A DNA stretch of 64,000 nucleotides from Neoarius graeffei (lineage: Eukaryota > Chordata > Actinopteri > Siluriformes > Ariidae). The notes under the pieces were generated by a model, which saw only the letters and a list, made by a program, of their open reading frames with translations, was not told the DNA's origin and did no database searches. Every line of letters starts with the position of its first letter. The first letter of the stretch is position 1. This document shows positions 9,929 to 21,773 of the stretch, in pieces. The DNA lies in contig NC_083577.1 in assembly GCF_027579695.1 (NCBI RefSeq), positions 28,012,198 to 28,076,197 of the forward strand, in the 5' to 3' direction. The position numbers and the translations under genes are program-made.

Positions 9929-11557
9929 CAGTTAGGTCCATATATATTTGGACACTGACACAAATTTTGTTTTTTTATCTGTTTACTGAAACATATTCAA
10001 GTTATAGTTATATAATGGACATGGACATAAAGTCCAGACTTTCAGCTTTCATTTGAGGGGATCTGCATTAAAACTGGATGAAGGGTTTAGGAGTTTCAGC
10101 TCCTTAACATGTGCCACCCTGTTTTTAAAGGGACCAAAAGTAATTGGACAATTGACTCAAAGGCTATTTCATGGGCAGGTGTGGGCAATTCCTTCGTTAT
10201 GTCATTCTCAATTAAGCAGATAAAAGGCCTGGAGTTGATCTGAGGTGTGGTGCTTGCATTTGGAAGATTTTGCTGTGAAGAAAGCATGCGGTCAAAGGAC
10301 CTCTCCATGCAGGTGAAACAAGCCATCCTTAAGCTGCGGAAACAGAAAAAACCCATCCGAGAAATTGCTACAATATTAGGAGTGGCAAAATCTACAGTTT
10401 GGTACATCCTGAGAAAGAAAGCAAGCACTGGTGAACTCATCAATGCAAAAAGACCTGGACACTCACAGACGACAACAGTGGTGGATGATCGCAGAATAAT
10501 TTCCATGGTGAAGAGAAACCCCTTCACAACAGCCAACCAAGTGAACAACACTCTCCAGGAGGTAGGCGTATCAATATCCAAATCTACCATAAAGAGAAGA
10601 CTGCATGAAAGTAAATACAGAGGGTTCACTGCACGGTGCAAGCCACTCATAAGCCTCAAGAATAAAAAGGCTAGATTGGACGTTGCTAAAAAACATCTAA
10701 AAAAGCCAGCACGGTTCTGGAAGAACATTCTTTGGACAGATGAAACCAAGATCAACCTCTACCAGAATGATGGAAAGAAAAAAGTATAATGAAGGCGTGG
10801 TACAGCTCATGATCCAAAGCATACCACATCATCTGTAAAACATGGCGGAGGCAGTGTGATGGCTTGGGCATGCATGGCTGCCAGTGGCACTGGGTCACTA
10901 GTGCTTATTGATGATGTGACACAGGACAGAAGCAGCCGGATGAATTCTGAGGTATTCAGAGACATACTGTGTGCTCAAATCCAGCCAAACTGATTGGTCG
11001 GCGTTTCATAATACAGATGGATAATGACCCAAAACATAAAGCCAAAGCAACCCAGGAGTTTATTAAAGCAAAGAAGTGGAATGTTCTTGAATATTCCAAA
11101 GTCAGTCACCTGATCTCAACCCAATTGAGCATGCATTTCACTTGTTAAAGACTAAACTTCAGACAGAAAGGCCCACAAACAAACAGCAACTGAAAACCGC
11201 TGCAGTAAAGGCCTGGCAGAGCATTAAAAAGGAGGAAACACAGCGTCTGGTGATGTCCATGAGTTCAAGACTTCAGGCAGTCATTGCCAACAAAGGGTTT
11301 TCAACCAAGTATTAGAAATGAACATTTTATTTACAATTATTTAATTTGTCCAATGACTGAAATGAAGGGATTGTGTTTAAAAAATGCTTTAGTTCCTCAC
11401 ATTTTTATGCAATCATTTTGTTCAACCTACTGAATTAAAGCTGAAAGTCTGAACTTCAACTGCCTCTGAATTGTTTTGTTTAAAATTCATTGTGGTAACG
11501 TGCAGAACCAAAATTAGAAAAATGTTGCCTCTGTCCAAATATTTATGGACCTAACTG
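9929..11557 (+). mobile_element. full-length Tc1-like transposon (CAGTTAGGTCCATA family)
   Basis: Left end CAGTTAGGTCCATATATATTTGG and right end TATTTATGGACCTAACTG are inverted matches, each next to a TA dinucleotide (9927-9928, 11558-11559). Inner direct/inverted blocks (GTCCAGACTTTCAGCTTTCA vs TTAAAGCTGAAAGTCTG) resemble the double-site ends of fish Tc1 elements. The length of 1,629 bp is the usual full size. Its transposase frame is broken. Confidence 0.93.
10286..11315 (+). pseudogene. Tc1-like transposase with frameshifts
   Basis: The ATG at 10286 opens MRSKDLSMQVKQAILKLRKQ. The paired-like helix-turn-helix part (IREIATILGVAKSTVWYIL) and the first catalytic Asp (LWTDETKINLY) are intact to about 10785, where a frameshift meets a stop. 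Reading resumes in other frames with [19 protein letters not shown], then MDNDPKHKAKA (second Asp), then DLNPIEHAFH (catalytic Glu), to a natural stop at 11313-11315. At least three frame changes make it inactive. Confidence 0.93.
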
Positions 11558-11559
11558 TA

Positions 11560-12078
11560 CATGCTAATCGCTACACACTCGCACAAGAGCGGACGTGTAC
11601 AGCGGTGATCAGGAAGTGGAATCTGATTTGGCCAAACCGATGGATGCTAGAGTATGGGGTGGATTAGCGAAGATGCGATAATACAGTACGGAGAATGAAA
11701 TATCATTTTAATGCTCCTCTTCGCAAACACTAAAACGTCAGCTCGGTTTATATTCGGGTCAAATGCATGCCTGCTCACTTCCTTAAAGTGGAGAAACGGT
11801 CGCTACAGTAGGCCACAGCAGATCGCAAAACGCACACAAATAAGTAAATAAATACATTTCTAAACAGAAGGCAATCGTAAACACATCAACATGTTCAGTA
11901 AGGACCGACCCTGTCTCTCTGATCCAATATCGACATGTGTTATTTTTGAGTTTGGATCTCATAAAGGGGCAGGCGATAGGACATTTTTTGTCATATCACT
12001 ACACTCGAGGACATTCCTACGATGCGTGATGTGTTTAAGGAATAACACACAGTTGTGCGCTTGTTAAATAATATCGGT
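11560..12078. other. intergenic, no feature recognised
   Basis: No gene or repeat recognised in this stretch. Confidence 0.45.
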
Positions 12079-12192
12079 TGGCTTTTTTTCGTGGTATATC
12101 AGATATACTCCGTTCAGCTAGCATGATATTGAACGAGTCGAAGACGAGTAGCTGAACGGAATATATCGGATGGACCATGAAAAAAGCCAGAC
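12079..12192. repeat. imperfect hairpin
   Basis: The left arm TTGGCTTTTTTTCGTGG...ACTCCGTTCAGCT pairs with the right arm AGCTGAACGGAATAT...CCATGAAAAAAGCCA, with about 40-bp arms and a 28-bp loop. It immediately precedes the minisatellite and may be the end of the same repeat unit complex. Confidence 0.7.
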
Positions 12193-12236
12193 ATTATTAT
12201 TATTATACGTACACATTCTTCATATCAGCATTCTCG

Positions 12237-13110
12237 AAGGCCAACGCTAGCTTACCCGTGACTCGGTGCTGTTAGCGCAGGAGTTCAGTTACCTTCCAGC
12301 AGTAGCATGAGCAAAGGCCAACGTTAGCTTACCCACGACTCGGTGCTGTTAGCGAGGCAGTCCAGTTAGCTTCCAGCCAGTGTAGCAGTAGCATTAGCGA
12401 AGTCCAGCATTAGTTTACCCACGACTCGGTGCTGTTAGCGAGGCAGCATTCCGGTTACCTTCCAACCGGTGTAGCAGTAGCAGTAGCGAAGGTCAACGTT
12501 AGCTTACCCACGGCTTGGTGCTGTTAGTGCGGCAGTCCAGTTACCTTCCAGCCAGTGTAGCAGTAGCATTAGCGAAGTCCAGCATTAGTTTACCCACGAC
12601 TCGGTGCTGTTAGCGAGGCAGCATTCCGGTTACCTTCCAACCGGTGTAGCAGTAGCATTAGCGAAGGCCAACATTAGCTTACTCATGACTCGGTGCTGTT
12701 AGTGTGGCAGTCCAGTTACCTTCCAGCCAGTGTAGCAGTAGCATAAGCGAAGGCCAACGTTAGCTTGCCCATGGCTTGGTGCTGTTAGCACAGCAGTCCC
12801 GTTACCTTCCAGCCAGTGTAGCAGTAGCATTAGTGAAGGCCAACGTAAGCTTACCCATGGCTTGGTGCTGTTAGCACAGCAGTCCAGTTACCTTCCAGCC
12901 AGTGTCACAGTAACATTAGTGAAGGTCAACGCTAGCTTACCCATGGCTTGGTGCTGTTAGTGTGACCGTCCAGTTACCTTCCAGCCGGTGTAGCAGTAGC
13001 AGTAGCAAAGGCCAACGCTAGATTACCCACAACTCGGTGCTGTTAGCAAGGCAGTCCAGTTACCTTCCAGCGGGCGTAGTGTTAGCGAAGGACAATGCTA
13101 GCACAGTCAA
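12237..13110. repeat. minisatellite, about 86-89 bp unit, ~10 copies
   Basis: Units run GAAGGCCAACGTTAGCTTAC, then CCACGACTCGGTGCTGTTAG, then CAGTCCAGTTACCTTCCAGC, then AGTGTAGCAGTAGCATTAGC. About ten copies follow head to tail with 5-15% divergence. Some units insert GCATTCCGG in place of GTCCAG, giving two alternating variants (near 12385 and 12625). The shortest unit (76 bp) is the first. Confidence 0.93.
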
Positions 13111-13895
13111 GCCGAATATTATTATTATTTCCCCTGTGTAATTTACTTAGTTACTTTTAGAATCAACACCAACAACTACACACACAGCAGAGCGACCTGG
13201 CAGCCAAAATTCTCTCAAAACCTTCCGCTTCTAATGAAGCAAACCTCACAGCCATGTTTGTTTACAAATCGTCAGTTTTATGTCTCCGATGTGTCTCTTT
13301 TCCAGTTCTTCGATGTCCGTTGGTATGTTTTTCTCTTGTAAATATACGTGAAGAATATATAACGAAGTTTTGGTAGCCTTTTGGTTGTTCAACGCGTCTT
13401 CAGTTTCAGTTTATTTATTTAGTGCTTAATTGTAGCATAGCTAATTCTAGCAGTAGCACTGGATTAACCCCGTCTTCTCTCTTTCCCGGCGGACAAAGAA
13501 ATTATTCTGTGCGTGTGCAGCAGAAAAACTGTCATTGGATCTTCGCATGAACTCTGACCTGTGACGTCATGTTGTCTTGACAACGTGCGATATTATAACA
13601 ATATTGCACGCGCATTCTCTATTGGGGAGAGTGGCGTAATACATGGAGGATAAGCGATATGATAACGATACTGCATGTCATCAATAAACCCATTAGAAGG
13701 GAACAGAATACATGTTTTTATTCCATGGAAAGAGTGGCCCGTATGTGTAATAACACTGAAGACTGAAACGGCCATGTTTCACCTGATGTTCAGTACAACA
13801 GCAAGAGTGTGACGACAGCTGGCTGGAGAACTCGCGTTACTCTGTACGTTATCGTTAAAGATGCTTCCTGAACATTTGGCTTCCCTTCATTCAAA
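13111..13895. other. spacer between the two tandem arrays
   Basis: No gene recognised. It holds a GTTGTCTTGACAAC inverted repeat (about 13570) and GCACGCGCATTCTC next to an ATATTATAACAATAT palindrome. Confidence 0.4.
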
Positions 13896-16800
13896 CCTGC
13901 GATATCTCAGAAACTCATATTGTAGCATCATTTATCACAATATTTCAACATTATAGCGTCATATCATCCAGCCCGAACCTGCGATATCTCAGAAACTCGT
14001 ATCGTAACATAAATTATCACGATATATCAACATTACTGCGTCATAAAGTCCAGCACTAGCCTGCAATATCTTAGAAACTCGTATTATAACATCACTTATC
14101 ACGATGTATCAATATTATTGCATCAGATCACCCAGCACTAACCTGCGATATCTCAGAAAATTGTATCGTAACATAAATATCACACTGTATCAACATTATA
14201 GCATCATATCGTCCAGCACTAACCTGCAATGTCTCAGAAACTCGTATTGTAACATCATATCACGATGAATCAACAGTATTGCGTGATATCATCCAGCCCG
14301 AACCTGCGATATCTCAGAAAATTGTAACGTAACAAACTATCACAATATATCAACATTATAGAATCATATCATCCAGCCCAAACCTGCGATATCTCAGAAA
14401 ATTGTATCATAACATAATTTATCACAATATATCAACATTATATTGTCATATCATCCAGCCCAAACCTGCGATCTCAGAAAATTGTATCATAACATAATTT
14501 ATCACAATATATCAACATTATAGTGTCATATCATCCAGCCGTAACCTGCAATATCTCAGAAAATTGTATCGTAACATAAATTATCACGATATATCATTAT
14601 AGCATCATATCATCCAGCCCGAACCGGCGATATCTCAGAAACTTGTATTGTAACATAATTTATCGCAATATATCAACATTATAGTGTCATAGTGTCCAGC
14701 ATGAACTTGCGATATCTTAGAAACTTGTATTGCAACATCATTTATCACGATGTATCAATATTATAGCATCATATTGTCCAGCCCTAACCTGCGATATCTC
14801 AAAAAATTGTATCGTAACATAAATTATCATGATATATCAACATTATAGCATCATGTCATTTAGCCCAAACCTGCGATATCTCAGAAAATTGTATCATAAC
14901 ATAATTTGAGATATCGCAGGTTTGGGCTAAATGACATGATGCTATAATGTTGATATATCGTGATAAATTATGTTACAATACAATTTTCTATCACGATATA
15001 TCAACATTATAGCATCATGTCATTTAGCCCAAACCTGCGATATCTCAAATTATGTTATGATACAATTTTCTGAGATATCGCAGGTTTGGGCTAAATGACA
15101 TGATGCTATAATGTTGATATATTGTGATAAATTATGTTATGATACAATTTTCTATCACAATATATCAACATTATAGCATCATATTGTGCAGCCCTAACCT
15201 GCGATATCTCAGAAAATTGTATCGTAACATAAATTATCATGATATATCAACATTATAGCATCATATCATCCAGCCCTAACCTGCAATATCTCAGAAACAT
15301 GTATTGTAATATAATTTATCAGGATATATCAACATTATAGCGTCATATTGTCCAGCATGAACTTGCAATATCTCAGAAATAACATCATTTATCACGATGT
15401 ATCAATATTATAGCATCATATTGTCCAGCCGTAACCTGCGATATCACAGAAAATTGTATCGCAACGTAATTTATCACAATATATCAACATAATAGCATCA
15501 TATTGTCCAGCCCTAACCTGCAATATCTCAGAAAATTGTATCATAGCGTAATTTATCATAATATATCAACATTATAGCGTCATATCATCCAGCATGAACT
15601 TGCGATATCTCAGAAACTCGTATTGTAACATCATTCATCACGATGTATCAATATTATAGCATCATATTGTCCAGCCCTAACCTGCAATATCTCAGAAACT
15701 CGTATTGTAACATCACTTATCATGATACATCAACATCGTAGCATCATATTGTCCAGCCCTCACCTGCAATATCTCAGAAAAGTGTATCGTTACATAAATT
15801 ATCATGATATATCAACATTATAGTATCATATCATCCAGCCTGAACCTGCGATATCTCAGAAACTCGTATTGTAATATAATTTATCACGATATATCAACAT
15901 TATAGCGTCATATTGTCCAGCATGAACTTGCGATATCTTAGAAACTCGTATTGTAACATAATTTATCACAATGTATCAATATTATAGCATCATATTGTCC
16001 AGCCCTAACCTGCGATATCTCAAAAAATTGTATCGTAACATAAATTATCACAATATATCAACATTATAGCATCATATCATCCAGCCCAAACCTGCGATAT
16101 CTCAGAAACTTGTATTGTAATATAATTTATCACGATATATCAACATTATAGTGTCATATTGTCCAGCATGAACTTGCGATATCTCAGAAACTCATACTGT
16201 AACATCATTTATCACGATGCATCAATATTATAGCATCATATTGTCCAGCCCGAACCTGCGATATCTCAGAAAATTGTATCATAGCGTAATTTATCACAAT
16301 ATATCAACATTATAGCGTCATATTGTCCAGCATGAACTTGCGATATCTCAGAAACTCGTATTGTAACATCATTTATCACGATGTATCAATATTATAGCAT
16401 CATATTGTCCAGCCCTAACCTGCAATATCTCAGAAACTCGTATTGTAACATCACTTATCACGATACATCAACATCGTAGCATCATATTGTCCAGCCCTCA
16501 CCTGCAATATCTCAGAAAAGTGTATCGTTACATAAATTATCATGATACATCAACGTTATAGCGTCATATCATCCAGCCTGAACCTGCGATATCACAGAAA
16601 CTTGTATTGTAATATATTTTATCACAATATATCAACATTATAGCATCATATCGTCCAGCACTAACCTGCGATATCTCAGAAAAGTGTATCGTTACATAAA
16701 TTATCATATCATCCAGCCTGAACCTGCAATATCTCAGAAACTCGTATTGTAATATAATTTATCACGATATATCAACGTTATAGCATCATATTGTCCAGCA

Positions 16801-17136
16801 CTAACCTGCGATATCTCAGAAACTCGTATCGTAATATAATTTATCACGATATATCAACGTTATAGCATCATATCGTCCAGCACTAACCTGCGATATCTCA
16901 GAAACTCGTATTGTAATATAATTTAGCACGATATATCAACATTATAGCATCATATCGTCCAGCACTAACCTGCGATATCTCAGAAACTCATATTGTAATA
17001 TAATTTAGCACGATATATCAACATTATAGCATCATATCGTCCAGCACTAACCTGCGATATCTCAGAAACTCGTATTGTAATATAATTTAGCACGATATAT
17101 CAACATTATAACATCCAGTCCGAACCTATGATATCT
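13896..17136. repeat. 82-bp satellite array with inverted units and higher-order blocks
   Basis: About 39 tandem units of 82 bp, each starting CCTGCGATATCTCAGAAA and ending near TCATATTGTCCAGCC. Two sections run in the opposite orientation (about 14908-14988 and 15047-15153). A nine-unit block repeats: units beginning at 15517 and 16255, 738 bp apart, share unit-specific variants (CATAGCGTAAT, ATACATCAACATCGTAG, AAGTGTATCGTTACAT). The last three units (from 16887) are nearly identical, with the private variant TTTAGCACG. No coding capacity. Confidence 0.95.
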
Positions 17137-17169
17137 GATAACAGAAGTGATGCAAGACAGTGGTAAACA

Positions 17170-17402
17170 TGCCCCCGTCCCGACTTTTTTGAAACATGTT
17201 GTCATCAAATTCAAAATGAGTTTGTGAATATATATAAGAAATCAAATAAAAAAATTATCAGTTTTAACTCTTGATATATCCTCTCTTTGTACTATTTTCA
17301 ATGAAATACAGCATTTCCATGATTTGCAAATCATCACATTCTGTTTATCTTTGTTTTACATAACGTCCCACTTTTTTTTTTTTCTTAAGAACTGGGGTTG
17401 TA
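17170..17402. mobile_element. solo end of a Tc1-like element
   Basis: Runs from CCCGTCCCGACTTTTTTGA through TTGATATATCC, CTTTGTACTATTTTCAATG, CATTTCCATGATTTGCAAAT to CTGGGGTTGTA. This is the right-hand end of the same broad family as the element at 32462-33856, without transposase or left end. Confidence 0.7.
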
Positions 17403-18069
17403 TTTACAACACATGCTCTACATGTTCACCCTTACACTCTGCACATTTCCTCAGCCACTGGATCTTTACTTCCTCCTCCAGATTTTGCTCAACACGTTCC
17501 TGTCGGTTCAGACACCCTGTACAGTGAAACATGAGAAATAAGATTTTCTTGACACTGAGTTAAAGAGGTAGATCACACTCTGAAGAATGAGGCGAGTCCA
17601 TGGCAGTTGGATGTTACTCATTGCAGCCCTTCAACAGTAACGTTTTTGCTGTTGATATTTATCTGTCTGGTACATTTCTTCTAATACACGCATTAATACA
17701 CCAACTCATCTTGGCAACCTACAGAATACAGTAAAATAAAACCACAAGAGATTCGCAATTTAAAAAAAAAAAAAAAGGGTGCACAATTGTTGGAAAGCTG
17801 CCATGTATTATGTAATGCAAGGCTGCACCTCACAATTATTCTGTTCATCGATTAACCTTTCAGCTTCCTCTGCTCTGATTAACTGGATCATTTTAAATGA
17901 TGAATCACTTCTTTTTAATTTTTGAAGCACCAACTCTTCCTCCTACTACGACGGAACTCTTTTTTTAAGCAGATATGCAGAACCTTTATTTTTAAATACA
18001 TTTCTGAGTGGATATTATCTCTATCCTTGACTCTTGTATGCTGCATAAATGGGAATAAAAAAATATATA
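17403..18069. other. intergenic, no feature recognised
   Basis: AT-rich sequence without recognised gene or repeat, apart from a 14-A run near 17762. Confidence 0.45.
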
Positions 18070-19673
18070 CAACCCCGATTCCAAAAAAGTTGGGACAAAG
18101 TACAAATTGTAAATAAAAATGGAATGCAGTGATGTGGAAGTTTCAAAATTCCATATTTTATTCAGAATAGAACATAGATGACATATCAAATGTTTAAACT
18201 GAGAAAATGTATCATTTAAAGAGAAAAATTAGGTGATTTTAAATTTCATAACAACAACACATCTCAAAAAAGTTGGGACAAGGCCATGTTTCCCACTGTG
18301 AGATATCCCCTTTTCTCTTTACAACAGTCTGTAAACGTCTGGGGACTGAGGAGACAAGTTGCTCAAGTTTAGGGATAGGAATGTTAACCCATTCTTGTCT
18401 AATGTAGGATTCTAGTTGCTCAACTGTCTTAGGTCTTTTTTGTCGTATCTTCCGTTTTATGATGCACCAAATGTTTTCTATGGGTGAAAGATCTGGACTG
18501 CAGGCTGGCCAGTTCAGTACCCGGACCCTTCTTCTACACAGCCATGATGCTGTAATTGATGCAGTGTGTGGTTTGGCATCGTCATGTTGGAAAATGCAAG
18601 GTCTTCCCTGAAAGAGACGTCATCTGGATGGGAGCATATGTTGCTCTAGAACCTGGATATACCTTTCAGCATTGATGGTGTCTTTCCAGATGTGTAAGCT
18701 GCCCATGCCACACGCACTAATGCAACCCCATACCATCAGAGATGCAGGCTTCTGAACTGAGCGCTGATAACAACTTGGGTCGTCCTTCTCCTCTTTAGTC
18801 CGAATGACACGGCGTCCCTGATTTCCATAAAGAACTTCAAATTTTGATTCGTCTGACCACAGAACAGTTTTCCACTTTGCCACAGTCCATTTTAAATGAG
18901 CCTTGGCCCAGAGAAGACGTCTGCGCTTCTGGATCATGTTTAGATACGGCGTCTTCTTTGAACTATAGAGTTTTAGCTGGCAACGGCGGATGGCACGGTG
19001 AATTGTGTTCACAGATAATGTTCTCTGGAAATATTCCTGAGCCCATTTTGTGATTTCCAATACAGAAGCATGCCTGTATGTGATGCAGTGCCGTCTAAGG
19101 GCCCGAAGATCACGGCCACCCAGTATGGTTTTCCGGCCTTGACCCTTACGCACAGAGATTCTTCCAGATTCTCTGAATCTTTTGATGATATTATGCACTG
19201 TAGATGATGATATGTTCAAACACTTTGCAATTTTACACTGTCGAACTCCTTTCTGATATTGCTCCACTATTTGTCGGCGCAGAATTAGGGGGATTGGTGA
19301 TCCTCTTCCCATCTTTACTTCTGAGAGCCGCTGCTACTCCAAGATGCTCTTTTTATACCCAGTCATGTTAATGACCTATTGCCAATTGACCTAATGAGTT
19401 GCAATTTGGTCCTCCAGCTGTTCCTTTTTTGTACCTTTAACTTTTCCAGCCTCTTATTGCCCCGTCCCAACTTTTTTGAGATGTGTTGCTGTCATGAAAT
19501 TTCAAATGAGCCAATATTTGGCATGAAATTTCAAAATGTCTCACTTTCGACATTTGATATGTTGTCTATGTTCTATTGTGAATACAATATCGGTTTTTGA
19601 GATTTGTAAATTATTGCATTCCGTTTTTATTTACAATTTGTACTTTGTCCCAACTTTTTTGGAATCGGGGTTG
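18070..19673 (-). mobile_element. Tc1-like transposon (CAACCCCGATTCC family), copy 1
   Basis: Begins CAACCCCGATTCCAAAAAAG and ends with its inverted match CTTTTTTGGAATCGGGGTTG, with TA on both sides (18068-18069, 19674-19675). Full length, 1,604 bp. The transposase is encoded on the minus strand and is interrupted by one stop codon only. A second copy in the opposite orientation is at 37648-39091. Confidence 0.96.
18239..19312 (-). pseudogene. Tc1-like transposase with a single premature stop
   Basis: The ATG at 19312 opens [21 protein letters not shown] helix-turn-helix follows ([20 protein letters not shown]), then the linker [14 protein letters not shown], a second domain, the first Asp in [11 protein letters not shown], then HDDAKPHTA (second Asp) and DLSPIENIW (Glu). 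The frame is open for 230 codons, then meets TGA at 18620-18622, where the sister copy has an arginine codon (CGA). Beyond it the frame stays open to a stop at 18239, so 357 residues would be the whole length. A C-to-T change explains the lesion. Confidence 0.95.
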
Positions 19674-19689
19674 TATTTGAGAGTTAAAA

Positions 19690-20270
19690 TCGACCACAAA
19701 GTTGGCATTGGAGCTGCCCCGCTGAGCCAGCCAGCCCTGAGTGCGTGATGTCACAGCGGGAACCGGTTTTAAGGCCGACACCTTTTACAGCTATAGACCA
19801 AAGTCATATAAATAAACATTTACGGTGAAAGTAAGAAATACCGTTACCTACTCGCTCAACTAAGACTGATTTGACTTCATTGATTGTGGGTTGACTCTCA
19901 TTAAAACAGGATGGGTGTTTCAGAGGTGTCGTACGAGTCTTCAGTAAAATGTGCAGAGCAGAGGAGAGACCACTTCGTAGACACCCAATGCGCCCATGAA
20001 CTTCTCGCAAAACGCGTCCAAATCTTTGCAGTTTGAACATTCTTGGGCCGTGAATGCAACGTAAATCCACCTTCTGTCGTGTTGCTGCACCCGCCAGCAA
20101 CACATCTGCGTGGCATGGCGATAAATTAGCTCAAAATGGAGGATCGGAGTTGCAGTCAGCTCTGTGTTTTAGTATAGCGGAAATGGCGATGAGACCGATA
20201 GACTGACTTCCTGCTGTGACGTTACAGACATCAAGGTCATCCTCTCAGACCGCTACCTATATGAATCACT
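19690..20270 (-). mobile_element. probable transposon fragment carrying a THAP exon
   Basis: A GC-richer block directly after the Tc1 contains a THAP-domain reading frame at 19901-20116. The flanks TGATGTCACAGCGGGAACC (about 19748) and TTCCTGCTGTGACGTTACAG (about 20208) look like imperfect inverted ends. The element type (P-, Kolobok- or ISL2EU-like) cannot be fixed. Confidence 0.45.
19901..20116 (-). pseudogene. THAP-type zinc finger fragment
   Basis: The frame from the ATG at 20116 reads MPRRCVAGGCSNTTEGGF, later WTRFARSSWAHW and then LCSAHFTEDSY. This is the C-x4-C ... C-x2-H layout of a THAP DNA-binding domain, with the conserved W and HF. The usual FPKD block is altered (SRPKN). Only one domain is present and no catalytic part follows. 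THAP domains occur in cellular proteins and in several DNA-transposon transposases, and the repeat context favours the latter. Confidence 0.7.
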
Positions 20271-21773
20271 TTAATCATTAAAAATCACTATATTAGATTT
20301 ATTGTTAGCGCTTAAAACTACTCCTGTGCCATTCTTGAGGTCTGAAGGCGTTTATAAACGAAAGTCAGGCCATGGTTCTGCGTATCTGCTTTAACAAGGC
20401 GCCATTACATAACGGATCACTCACTGCATTCATGACATGTATCAGATGACTGCGCATCTCGAACAAACCAGACACTCAAGCTCATCCAAGGTGACGGACG
20501 TCATTACACTCTGCACATTTTCTCCTGGTTCTGGACGCATTTGTCATTTCGAGGCCTAATTTTTCAATTCTGACCAGACAAATAAATCTCCATTGCCTGT
20601 CTCTCGAACTAAAACGCTCTAGGGGTGTTCACATTATTGTTCATCGAAACAACTCCAGTTATATTCTAAAATAGTTATTTATTCACATGACTCAGTTTGA
20701 TTTGAAAAAATAAGTAGGTAAAGCTACGAAAACTCACTTCAGAGTCTCGCGTGAATCAGAACATCTAAACTAGGAGATGGAAATTTTTTCCGAATCCTTC
20801 ATCAGAAGCAGTGAGAGCGAGAGAACATCGCTATAAAAGTTAGGATTGATATTGACGAGTAATCCAGTCGGAAACCGATCAGGAGAGAGAACCTGAGCGC
20901 TTTCCCGTGACTCAAAAAGTAAAGCGCCGGCAGTTTCCCGACGTCACGCGAGCACAGAGTTTTTACTCTGTTGTACCGACTTCAACCTGCCGTTACTCCC
21001 AAAGTACTGAGCAGATTTGTTTGGAAAGCAGAAATGATGAGCTTTTTAATGATAGTATTTATGATGGAAAATATTCAAGAGTTAAGCAATGACAGATTTG
21101 GAAACTTAGATGAGCGTCTGCATGAACAGTTTTCACAGCACGGCCAGCGAGCGTCTGATATCCACACTAAAAACACATTTAATGGAAACGGATGAGCATG
21201 TTAAAGCAGGAAAACCTCCTAAAAATAAAAGTACGGGAACTTGTTACATGACAGTACACAGTCGGCCTCGTGATCTTCATCTGAATAACATTTCAGTTTG
21301 CAGTCGTTCTTTTGTGGTCAGTGTGAGAACCAGTGGAAGCGCAGTGTCCCAGGATGAATCATGCAGCTCGTGTGGAGTGAGTTGTTCTCGCTTATCTGCT
21401 TTTCAAGCTCCGTCATACCTTATTGTGGTCATTTTTCTCATGTGTCTATCGTTTCCTGTCTGGTTTGAAAAGAGTACCTTGTGTTGCTTTGGCCAAAATG
21501 GCAGTACTTTGTATGAAAACTTGATGGGTCAAAAAAAAAAAAGACTAAACATGAACTCCTGTCATGGACTGCGTGGATTATGACGTGTTGCGATGCAGCA
21601 TTATGCTCTATTTAAATAAATGTCGTGCATCAAGTAATCCTTCGACGACCCCAAAAAGAGTCGACTCCCCGATTCCATGAATTGAAACCAAAGAGTCAAA
21701 AGATTCAAAGCTTTGGAGTCGATTCCAAGCACGGAAAGTGATTCACTTTTAGTCGGATTAATTTTGCATCAGA
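20271..21773. other. intergenic, no feature recognised
   Basis: About 1.5 kb. The longest open frame (21110-21583, 157 codons) has no domain or splice context and is not treated as a gene. No repeat family recognised. Confidence 0.45.

Noticed and set aside
10096..10755. 219-codon minus-strand open frame
   Set aside because: It is exactly antisense to the Tc1 transposase on the plus strand.
13896..17136. CRISPR-like array
   Set aside because: Units are contiguous 82-bp satellite repeats without unique spacers, in a vertebrate genome.
21110..21583. 157-codon open frame in intergenic DNA
   Set aside because: No recognisable domain, no splice signals or codon bias, and rich in Ser/Cys as random frames often are.
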